A DNA stretch of 64,000 bases from Pelomyxa schiedti. Lineage: Eukaryota > Evosea > Pelobiontida > Pelomyxidae. Location of the stretch: positions 1,685-65,684 of the forward strand of contig JAHLWZ010000729.1 in the NCBI GenBank assembly GCA_020536535.1, in the 5' to 3' direction. The position numbers and the translations under genes were made by a program. The notes beneath the pieces were generated by a model that was not told where the DNA came from, made no database searches, and saw nothing but the letters and a program-made list of their open reading frames with translations. Below, one piece after another: positions 1 through 10,357 of the stretch; within the stretch, counting starts at the first letter, position 1, and each line of letters opens with the position of its first letter.

Positions 1-2997
1 CCGCCTCCCCCACGCCGCTCCCCCGACTCTGCCTCCGGCTCCAGCTCCCCTACCCCGCCCCCGCCGCCGCCGCGAGACAGCGAGGCCCCGCACCCGCCCC
101 CGCGCGGCGCGGACTCCTCTGCCCTGGCCCAGCCGCCGTCGCTCCCTCGTCGCGGGAGCGGGGCTGCGGAGCCGGCACCCCCTTCGCTCCCACGCCGCAG
201 TGGGGGCGATTCTTCTTCTTCCTCTGCGGCGGCACCTCCTCCGCCTCCACGAAATAGTGGGGACTCGGCGGCGCCGGCTTCTGCTAATACACCGAGGAAA
301 AACACCTCTGAAAGTGGCGCTCCACCACCTCCTCCAAGGTCTGATTCTGAGAAAATTACCAGACCTGAGAAGTCCAGCAGGTCCGAGACACACTCTCGGC
401 ACACTGATTCCCACGGAAAACTGAGCAAAAGTGAGCACTCCCATTCCAAGTCTTCAGCTCCTGAAAAGCCACCCAAACCCGAGCTTCCAGAAAAGCCACC
501 CAAACCAGAACTGCCGGAGAAGCCTCCCAGACCCGAGGCTCCAGAAAAGCCACCAAAGCCTGAAATCCCGGAAAAACCACCAAAGCCAGAAATACCAGAA
601 AAGCCACCAAAGCCTGAAATTCCGGAAAAACCACCAAAGCCTGAAACACCAGAAAAGCCACCAAAGCCAGACACTCCAGAAAAGCCTCCAAAGCCTGAGC
701 TTCCAGAAAAGCCACCAAAACCTGAAATCCCTGAAAAACCTCCTAAGCCTGAAATACCACCAAAACCTGAGCTTCCAGAGAAGCCACCAAAGCCTGAAAT
801 CCCGGAAAAGCCGCCTAAACCTGAAATACCAGAAAAACCACCAAAGCCTGACCTCCCAGAAAAACCACCAAAACCAACCCTTCCAGAGAAACCACCCAAA
901 CCAAGCCTCCCTGATAATACAGACCCTGAGATGGCAGATCAACCAGACCCTGAGATTACTGAGACAGAAGATGTTGCTGAACAAGCACCTCCAGAGAAAC
1001 CCTTAAAGCCTGAACCTCCAGAGAAACCACCCAAACCAGAACTTCCAGAAAAGCCCCTCAAACCTGACCTTCCAGAAAAGCCTCCAAGGCCTGAGCTACC
1101 AGAGAAGCCGGCCAAGCCTGATCTTCCAGAGAAACCACCGAAACCTGACCTTCCTGATAAACCTCAAGCAGAAGAACAGAGTGAAAATACTTGTAAACCA
1201 GTTCTTCCAGAAAAGCCTCCAAGACCCGAGCTTCCAACAAAGCCAGAATCTTTGCATGAAGAGTCAGAAAATCCTTCTGCTTCTGAAGTCGATACTAAAG
1301 TAGAGAGTAAAACAAACGATCTTAACATTGCAACCCAGAAGACCGACGATAATGTCCCACAAAGTGTAAATACTGAATTGCCCTCTGACTCTTCACCTTC
1401 AGCGGAAACAGACCCAACACAAACTCAATCAGACACAGCCGACCCCAATAACACCCTCTCGCCTGGTTCCTTTGATATCAGAAGTGAAGACGCCACCAAG
1501 ACTGCAGGTGATGGGGTCGAGCAATCCAAAGAAAAGCCAACCTCTCCTTCACTTGAATCCGAACATGAAAAGACCCCTCCTGCAATGCCATCCCGCGACG
1601 GTGCTCCTCCGCCAGTTCCCTCCCGCGATGGTGCCGCACCACCAATTCCATCACGGGACGGCGCCCCACCACCCACACCGGCGCGCGATGGAGCCCCACC
1701 ACCCACACCCGCACGTGATGGACCCCCGCCTACTCCAGCACGTGATACAGCAGCACCAGCATTACCCTCAAGACAAAGTTCTAAGATCACACCCAAAAGC
1801 ACCCACGACCCGTCCGCCACTTCGCCGAGTCTGGTTGCTGTGGAACCTGCTCTCAACCCTGATGGAACACCATTGGAACCTGTCGAGGAAGAACCTGTCG
1901 ATCCTGTGCAAGTTGAAGCCGCCATTAATATTCAACGTGTCTGGAGAGGTCACCAGGTAATCGCTTTCTCATTTTCAGATCTCACCTTCTTTAGGCACGT
2001 CTCCTGCGGAAACAATTGTATCAAGAACGTGGCTGGTTGTTAACAGCAAACTCTACAAGAATAATGACCGGAAGTGTATGTGGTAACTTATGAAAACTAT
2101 TCTAAGAAAGTATACAGGTAGCAGCTTCCAAACCAAAACTGGCAGGCCGTCGTCCACCCACTCGAGGCCACGCTAAAACCATCGTTTCCAAACCTCAGTC
2201 TGTACCAGATGTATACTCCATTTTATGCTCATGCATTTGACTAATCAGTAATTCAGCCCGCACCACCAGCCCCTGATGATGATTCTCAGGGTGGAGCAGG
2301 CTCACAAACCTCAACACCACGACCTCGTTACAGGGATCCAAACAACCCAATGGTGGGAATGGATGTAACTCAAGCTCTCGGCAAACTGAAGAAAGTGGAT
2401 AAGCCCACTCCATCACCTACTCCTCCACCACGGGAGGAAACATCTGGTCAGTTGTTTGGACCCCGAGGTTAATCCCACTCCATAAAACTCAATCACTCAC
2501 CAAAACCCCCAACAGTTGTTACAAAACCTCATGCCAGTGCAAGTCCAAATCCCGCTCACCCAATGGCAACCGCGGCCCCTCCTGCAACAACCGCAGCTTC
2601 TTCTACAACATCCACCTCTGCTTCAGCTGCTCCTCCGCCACCCCCACCAACTCCCGCAGAAGAAATTGTGAGAATGGAAGCAGCACAGCAATCAACAGTC
2701 CGAAGGCTACTGGACAAACTGATTGGAAAACGGGCATCCCCACAGGAGCTTGTAGAGAGGAATATCCTGAAACCAGAGGACAATCCCCTTAAAGCTTCAG
2801 CAGCATCCGGCTCAAGTGCTACTACAGCATCAACAAGTCCTCAGCCTGGTGAGTCTGAGAAGGAGGCCAAGGCCAGAGTGAAACGCGAAAAGGCGGAGGC
2901 CGAAAAACGTGCAAAGGCTGAGGCCAAAGAACGCGCAAAAGCAGAGAAGGCCCGCAAGAAAAAGGAGAAGGAAGAGGCTAAGAAGAAAAAGACCTAA
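1..2997 (+). CDS. Proline-rich IQ-motif / RPEL-repeat protein (5' partial)
   Basis: The frame is open from base 1, so the N terminus lies left of the window. In order: a Pro/Ser/Arg-rich stretch; about 30 imperfect PEKPPKPE-type units (about 460-1240); an acidic Ser/Thr-rich linker; PPPxPSRDGA repeats (1585-1750); an IQ motif; a basic region; an RPEL-like repeat (LLDKLIGKRASPQELVERN, about 2707-2763); and a Lys/Glu-rich helical tail. Four introns fit well at 1957-1994, 2076-2117, 2202-2256 and 2468-2515. Splicing the first completes the IQ motif as IQRVWRGHQARLLRKQ. IQ motifs bind calmodulin or myosin light chains, and RPEL repeats bind G-actin (family knowledge). The Pro repeats could be SH3 or EVH1 ligands (inference). 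A calcium-responsive actin scaffold is plausible, but no named orthologue is recognised. Confidence 0.75.
460..1240 (+). repeat. PEKPPKPE-coding tandem minisatellite
   Basis: About thirty imperfect units of roughly 24 nt (also 18-21 nt variants) encode PEKPPKPE/L/I. The third codon positions vary while the peptide is kept, which suggests selection on the protein. The strand composition (A and C rich) also creates long antisense frames rich in Trp and Phe, which are not real genes. Confidence 0.85.
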
Positions 2998-3283
2998 AGT
3001 ATCTGCTAGATAGGTATTGTTCAAGCCAATCCCAATCTACCACAAGCCAAAGCCAAATCCTTTGAATGTATTTCTTCTACATACCTTTGTTGAGCACTAG
3101 CTCACCTCCTAAAACAAAGAGGACAGTGCCCTGTTGTATCAGCATTTTCCCCTTGTTTATTGCCGGGGCATTAGACTTTCTATTGCATTTTGGGTTTTCT
3201 AATTGCTGCTTCGGGGAAAAAACTTTCGAAAAATCAAAAAGCTTTGTTCGCAACAAAAAGAAAGCAAAACCAGTACAAGCCAC

Positions 3284-6200
3284 ATGCAACGGGTTCAGAT
3301 CCACCCTTTAATTCAGGTCCCCGATCAACTGCCCGACAACCCCACGTACAAATTCGACAGATCTTGGTTGCTTCCTGGTACTTCTATCACCAACAGCACA
3401 CCCTAAAAAAAAAATTCCGTTACCATTGAACAACACCTGCTTTCGTTATTCTCTCGTTATTTTTTTCTCGCCACTCACATAACTTTTTTGGCAAGGTCAT
3501 GTGGTAAACAGATACAATAATGTTGGTACCATGATCGTGGCCCATGTCCAACAGAAGAATTCCAACTCAGTGCCAAACAATAGCCAAGTGTGTAGAGGGT
3601 CAAATTACGACATGGCAACATGAATGGCAATAACATCGGTTTAAGGTGGTTGGCATGGCGTTCAATTTCCCTCAAATTATCACTTTTCATCAAAGTGATG
3701 TAATTCAAGTCTACAACATTGAGTCGAAGCAATGCGACCAGTACCAGCAAGTATACTACTAACACTTGCACCAACAAATTGAATTCCCAACAGGAAAGAG
3801 ACAACATGAGTGGAACACGTTGTGTTCTTGCCGACAACAAAGTTATCATAGGGGTGGGGATGAAGAAGCTTATGGTGTGACTACAAATCGTTACTTTTTT
3901 TTTGTTTTTTTTTATCCTCTTTAAAGATTTGGGACCGTGATACCATGCTACGAGAGGCACCCAGGTCCGTAGAGTTAGAGGGTGCTCCTGCCATAACAGT
4001 TTGATTTTCAACTTTTTTTTGTGCACCCCAATTACAGCTTTTCTCAATATAGTCAATTAATGACCAAAAATCCGCCATACTCCCAGAAAACAAGGTCCTT
4101 CTAGTGAACAATAACCCTGGAGGACACCTTTTCCAAGTTTGTATCCAATAGACACACTGAGCTGCTCATTTCCATTGTGCAGGTGTGGGATTACATCAAA
4201 GGAGAGCTGATTCTATATGCTGAAAATCCCAGTAAAGCTGAAACTGCTTACACCTTCACTATGTACAAGGATATTATCGTTACTAGCGTAAAAGAAACAC
4301 TTCACATTTGGAACCTGGCACCAAAAGGGTTTGTAATTTCCATGTTTCATATGCTTTCCTTATGTACTGGAAGAGCTCTACATCCCGTATCTGTAAAATT
4401 TCCTGAGAGCATTGTCACAGCTGTGCATGTTGACAAGCATTTCTTAATAGTTGGAGACAACTTTGGGAGTATATCCATGCATGGTATAGATGGACGACTT
4501 ATTTATCACTTGAACAGGTTTTACCCTTTCCTTTGTGTTATGCAACTTTAATGATCCCAGAGTTAAGCACGCAAGTGAAAACACAGTTAAAGATGTGGAG
4601 CTGACCAAATTATCTGCCCTCTTCAAATCTCGGTACGAATAAGTGTATCTACCAACCGTTCACTTTTATCTTCAGTGTTAACCGTATTCAACGAGTTGGA
4701 CGCTGGGTTGTCTGTGCATTTGAGAACTCCAAAGTTGAAATATTTGACATTTTCAGTGCGGTAGGTTTTATTTCATGAATCCTGTTTCATTTTCATTCAT
4801 TCTTGTTCTGTAGAACCTGAGCTCCGCCTGTGACTCTTATGTGCATCAAGTTCCTGCAGCAGTACGTGACTTTGTGCTACATGAGTCAAGAATATATTTG
4901 TCTGTGACAGTGACTGGAGACCCAAAAACTCCAGCTGCTAAGACAGCCAAACACAAACCTGAGATTGTTATTTGGCTTCCTAAATTGGAGTTTGAAGGTC
5001 AGTTCCAAGGAAAAACGCGGATAGCTCATCATATTCAGGTTTTGAGATGTATGCAGACAACCCTGATTTAGGTGTTTGCTCAGCTATTGAGATTCTTGTC
5101 CATGTATTTCCAGAGTTGAAGCCAGTGTCGTCTTATTTTCCGTAGGGGTGCGCGAAGTTAAGAAAACTTCTACCAAAACTTGAAACGAGCATTCGCCCTG
5201 ACGATCTAAAACCACTGGACAGTACCTTGGGACAAATTATACCATTAATTAATGCAGTGGACTCTGTATACTTTAAACCCAACGGCGATTTTATTTACTT
5301 TGCATCACAGCTTCAAAACCAACACGGCCTCTTGTTACCATTCTTGATTTTCCAGAAAGTTCAGGAAGACATTGATAGCTATGAAAGTTATATCCAAAAA
5401 ATAAGCAGAGTAAGTGGATATTATTAGGATACATTATCCTCCCTTGAAGCTAAAGATAAATTCCCTCTGCAGCTAGGTGTTGCAGCGACAGTCCGACTCG
5501 GAAAAATCCGTGAGAGGTTGGACGAGGTGAACGGCTGCTTGCAACGCACGGTACAGATGATGATAAACACCGCGGAATTCTTGGGTGACGTAAAGAAACG
5601 TGTCGGTGTAACCAAACCAAGTGCAGCTGAAAGTGGTACTGCTTCCGCAGAAACTGCTTCCAGGTTAATGTATGTGTAAGTCACGTTTTATTAACTGCTT
5701 GAAGTGAACTTGTCGTACCAACAGAAGATTCAGCAGGGGCAAAATCCAAAGCATCCCTAAGGAAGAAGAAACTGGTTTGCCCCACTTCCAAAAACAGTTT
5801 TGAGTTTTGTTTTAATTTCGGATAGGGGGCAGACGATGACGATGCCGAAGATGCCATTGATGATGTTTATTCTCTCTAATTAGTAATAACACTCACCCAC
5901 AACAGTTGCTTACTGATGTGATGGAGAGCCTGAATGGAGTATATGAGACTTTGGGAGACCAGGTGGATCATTACGATCAAGTTTGCACAGACAACACACC
6001 CGAACCAGATAAGCTTATGCCGATGCTCAATATCTACAGCAAGCTCAAACAGGCAAGAGTTTTACCACACAAGGCTACTTCTGACCCTCAAACAGATGAC
6101 GGAGGATGTGAAGGAAACCGCGAAGACTGTTGGAGAACTGCACGGTGACGACGCCTCTGGAGAGTGGTGGGAAGGTGGAGGCAGTTATGACGAGGAGCCA

Positions 6201-6326
6201 CCCGCACCAGCAACAACAGTTGCTCCTGCAGCCTCAGCGTCCACAACAGCAAGCAGTACAACAACAGTAACAACAACAGCTACAACAACCACGATTCCCA
6301 CTACATCTCCAACACAGGCTGAATAA
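3284..6326 (+). CDS. WD40 beta-propeller protein with C-terminal coiled coil
   Basis: Spliced by eye from many short introns. The start ATG (3284) gives MQRVQIHPLIQ; an in-frame ATG at 3203 is an alternative. Exon 1 (3284-3377) joins at 3496 in phase and reads into blades such as IITFHQSDVIQVYNIES, KKLMIWDRDTM, FQVWDYIKGELI, ETLHIWNLAPKG, DNFGSISMHGIDG and NSKVEIFDIFSA. These have the hydrophobic/W-D strand pattern of WD40 propellers. The C-terminal third is helical (VRLGKIRERLDEVNGCLQR; LLTDVMESLNGVYETLGDQ) and ends in a Thr-rich tail. The intron at 6053-6095 looks like a GC-AG intron. One splice junction near 5100-5150 could not be resolved. WD40 proteins are scaffolds, and the exact family (nucleoporin, trafficking or mRNA-decay factor) is not recognised. 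Confidence 0.7.
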
Positions 6327-6427
6327 TGCTAGGGTTTGGTTATTCTAATAGAAAAGAAGCTGTGCTTATAACTAACTTTTTTCCTTACTTGTTGTAATAT
6401 GGTATACAAAAAGGGTATTGACAGTGG

Positions 6428-7951
6428 CTAACTTTTTTGTTTCAGTCCAGCGTCGTTGAGGAAGTCCGCAAAATACTGCGATATCTCATCATTAGAAGAA
6501 GGAGTAAGTACCCAGCCTTCAGCTTCATCCTAAAAAGTACTTGTTGGGTGTTATGGAAGAAGGAGAGGATCCAGACTCTTTGTGTGTGGGCTCTACACAT
6601 TGGGCATGTTTCGCTCTTTTGCATCCTGAGTGGTGTTGAGTTGAGTTACATTTTAGAGTAGAGAGAAGTACCAATCATCAATGCATTGCTTGCAAAATGA
6701 GTGCGTGCACTCTAACACAACAGATGACTGGCGTTCCATGCATATGACACATTCATCATCTCTGTCTGGTGCTGGTGTTCTACGCGGTTGTGAGATGCAC
6801 GGAGTATGAGTAGAGTGACAGTACATATTGTGTTTCGCCTCAGATTCATGGAACACTTTTATTTTGCTGTACAGTGTAATAAATTGCTTCAAAGTTAGGC
6901 TGGCACTGTTCTTGGCTTTGAATTTGAGACTGGCCTGGAGAAGCAAAAAAGAATGAGTATGGAAACGCTACATTTATGAATGTACAACAGCCCCTTACTC
7001 AGTTAGGTACCGGGGAGTCAGGGGCACCCTCTGGCAACGGAGGATAAGGGTATTTCAAGGGAGGCTCCCAGTGTGTGGTCTTGGTCGCGTGGTTAAGGTA
7101 GTATGGCTTGCTTTGCTTGGGTGCAATTCTCACCTCCCACCCTGTGGGAAGTACTGGTTTCTAGGGATGCCTAAGCACGACAATAACACAAGTACACCTC
7201 ACTTTTGTTACAGATATATGGACAAGTGACCGCCATAATCTTGGAAACATTATGTCCTTCTGATCTTTAGGCATCAACGTGAATTCAAAGACACAGTGAC
7301 TGTCGTCCTGGTGATTTTTCGTTCTAAGTGAAGTAAGCAAAGGGGTGCAGGCTTGCACAACAGAAAAGCTACATGTTATTCAGCTCGTTAACCTGTTCAG
7401 CCAATTCATTGTAGGTCTTTGGAGGCCCATTATTTACAGCTAAAGAAAGGAACACCATTAGTATTTTATCCAGTGTAATGCAGGTTTTTATGCATCACTT
7501 TTTTTCGGGTGAATACGGAAATTCCGTGTTTGGGTTGTTGTTGCGGTACATGAATAGACAAACAAACAAACAAAAAAAGAGCAGAGAGTTAGAAGGAGAA
7601 AGGGAGGGAGAGAGTACTAGGCTAGACTAGACTATTAGTAGCAGTAACCAACACAGCACAACAGAAAACCAAACCAAACCAACCATGGGGCGCAGGTGCG
7701 GCGGAGCCAGTCGTCGAACTCGCTGCAGTTCCGCCCCCTTCCTGCTGCTGCTGTTGTTGTGCACTCTCTCCTGTGCCGCCGCCACCGCCGCCGCCGCCAC
7801 CGCCACCATCACCGCCGCCGCTGTTCGTTGTTGTAGTGACCGTGGTGGTCGTGCCCGTGGCACTCGTGGTTTCTACTGTCGCACCGCTGCTCGGTGCCTC
7901 CCCGTTGTTGGTGTTGTCATCCTCTGGGGCCTTGGACGTGTCTGCTCCCAT
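6428..7951 (-). CDS. RNF141-like RING E3 ubiquitin ligase, myristoylation signal
   Basis: The N terminus MGADTSKA fits an N-myristoylation signal, followed by a Thr/Gly/Gln-rich insert. Next comes a region matching vertebrate RNF141 in order: [26 protein letters not shown], a segment with basic strands, and [15 protein letters not shown]. Then a C3HC4 RING reads [28 protein letters not shown] and, after splicing, ETCPMCRAH. The tail [20 protein letters not shown] resembles RNF141's C terminus. RNF141 family members are single-RING ligases whose N terminus is myristoylated. Expect a membrane-associated E3. It is convergent with the WD40 gene and divergent from the Cys-rich gene, with 273 bp between start codons. 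Confidence 0.75.
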
Positions 7952-8224
7952 CGCGTGTTATGGAGGCTTGCCTTGGTTTTTCGTCTTCTTCCTTCGCCTC
8001 TTCTTCGGAGATTGTGCTTCGTTTCTGGAAAGAAGCGGCAGCTTTCCATCGTTCTCTCTCCGCGTGATCGCCTTGACCTTGCACCAAGCCAAGAGTGGTG
8101 CATTGAAGTTCATTGGCTCAGATTTGCCAGCAAATTGGGGGAAGAATGGGGACGGGGGTGGGATCAAAACGATAAAACAAATAAAAACCCAACGAGTGCG
8201 GCGTGACGAAGAATCGAACAAACG

Positions 8225-10160
8225 ATGGGTTGTTGGCGTCGGGGCGGTAGAAATCTGCAGTTGCTGGATGTTGTCATATGCTTGTGGGCAACTGCAGTCT
8301 TGATTCCCTCGACCTCGTGTGAGTGCCTCTCAACTGCCTGCTGTTCCACTGATTTTTAAAAATCCACTCCTTTTTGGATGACTTTTCTCAACACTTTTTC
8401 TTTTCCCCCCTCCCTCTCAGCATTTGATGACACGTGTGAATTATGTGACCCTGGATACTACTCACCACCTGGTTGTACAACTCCCGTACCATACATATTT
8501 CTTCGTAGCTTATCTGTGTTCAGAGTGCAGTCAGTCACCAAACGGTTCATGCCAACCAGGAAGTTGCAAGCCAAAAAAAGCCTGTGAACCATGTTATCCT
8601 GGCTACTCCGCACCAAATTACGGCAGTAGTAATTGCACTGCATGTACCGCTGGGTCAGAGGCTCCAGACTATGGAACTATTAATTGTACTTTGTGCCAAC
8701 CTGGATATTATAGTCGGAAAGAGGGTACCAGTGATGTAATTTCACTTGTCATTTTCGTCTTCATATAATATATGTGGTCCTCTAGTCGTAGTAACTCCAT
8801 AAAACAGTGTTCGGCCTGTGATCCTGGCTACCATGCTAGTGGAGAAGGTATTGTGCTAGAGTGTTGGAATTCCCTGTTCTAACAGTCACCTCATCACACC
8901 GCAGGATCGTCGGAGTGCCTAATGTGTGGTGCTGGTCAATATGCGCCAGAGGGCTCTCCGGAATGTAGTTCTTGCTCACCAGGTTCCTACAGTGCTGCTG
9001 GCGCTGGCGCCTGCACTGCTTGCTCCCCAGGGTAATTCCTACACCTATAGCCACAATTCTAATCAAGTCTAGGACGTACCAACCGCAGAACAGCTCAAAG
9101 CAATGCTTGGATTGCAATCCAGGTTGGTTGACAAGAATATCCTCCATTTTGAGAAATCTATAAGATTTGCATCAGTGAGGGATACCTCAACACCATACTT
9201 CCCTCAAAACGATAATTGTTTACACAAAATGCAGGGACCTATGCGTCAGGTAATGGCTCCACGTTATGCACGGACTGTGACCCAGGGACATACAATAATC
9301 AAACGGGGAAGTCTCAGTGCGAGTGAGTGGAAACTCCACAACGAAATTTGAAAAGATAAGTTTCCTCAACATAGAAATTGTGGCCTGGGCACATACTCTG
9401 CAATACAAGGTGCCCTTAATTGTACAAATTGTACTCCTGGGACGAGCTGTGGTATTTCAGGCTGTGCCACATGTGAATCTTGTGATGATGGTTGGTATCA
9501 ATCACGTGAGGTGAAAACTTTTGCATCCCGAATTGCACACTTAAGACCCACCAGGGACAGGCTGGTTGTTTTCCTTGTTACGCGGGGACTTATTCAAATG
9601 AAAACGAAACTGATTACCTTTTTTGTAAGACCTGCCCTGCAGGAACCTATTCTGATGTAACGTATGCAAGGATTAAATTTTTCCTCTCTCGTCTGACATT
9701 TCCTTGCGGCCATGTAGGTATGCATCATGTGTCGACTGCAGTCCAGGGTACTATTCAGCCAAGAATGGCTCTGCTTTTTGCTCACCCTGCGCATCCGGTA
9801 CAAATTCCCTCGGCTCTGCTATGTAACTAAAATAACGGCAGGGAACTATTCCAGTGACTCCGCTAGTACAAGTTGTGCAGAATGTGGAAATATGATGACT
9901 TCAGCAGAAGGAAGTGCTGTATGTAAAAAACAAATAATTTCTGAACACTACTAATTCCAAAAACAAAAAAGGGGTGCAAACCCACAGTTCAACTATGGGT
10001 TATCATATTTGCGGGACTTGTAGTTGCGATTGGAGGCATAGGTGCAACAATGTGGCTTGTTGTGCGATACAAGAACCGGCGTGCAAAGACCACCCGCCTG
10101 ATTGAGATTGAGAACATAGTTCCATGTCCTGAGGATGGCCCTGTGTACAGGGGTGATTAA
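8225..10160 (+). CDS. Cysteine-rich single-pass membrane protein (GCC2/GCC3, ephrin-receptor-like repeats)
   Basis: The start at 8225 gives a signal-peptide-like segment (Arg-rich start, hydrophobic LLDVVICLWATAVLI). After the first intron come tandem repeats of about 25 residues with CxxCxPGyYS..G...C..C spacing, for example CELCDPGYYSPPGC, CEPCYPGYSAPNYG, CTACTAGSEAPDYG and CLMCGAGQYAPEGSPEC. This spacing is that of GCC2_GCC3/ephrin-receptor-like modules of extracellular proteins. Near the C terminus a transmembrane helix (about 10000-10065, LWVIIFAGLVVAIGGIGATM) is followed by a basic stop-transfer sequence (VVRYKNRRAK) and a short cytoplasmic tail. It is probably a type I surface receptor or adhesion protein; the ligand is unknown. 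Some middle exons were not joined exactly. Confidence 0.72.
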
Positions 10161-10357
10161 TAGGATCACCAAGAGCGTTTGTTACCAAACGGTTCAAATA
10201 CCTTGTAACTTTCTTTTTATTTTTTCGACTAATAACAAAACCACTTTTTTTTTATCCACAGCATAGTAAATTAAGAACGGAGTTAAGAGGATTTCCTGAT
10301 ACTAGTATTAGAAGGCTAAATAGCCAAAAACCAACCTTGTTTCTGGGAACTTCAACA

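Noticed and set aside
454-984. Trp/Phe/Arg-rich minus-strand frame
   Set aside because: Composition is the direct complement of PEKPPKPE codons; no splice or start support.
3475-4056. 193-codon minus-strand frame
   Set aside because: The plus strand here splices cleanly into WD40 blades in one continuing frame; the minus frame has no domain.
7622-8303. Several overlapping plus and minus frames over GGC/CCG triplets
   Set aside because: They are shadows of the poly-Gly/Gln/Thr N terminus of the RNF141-like gene and its promoter.
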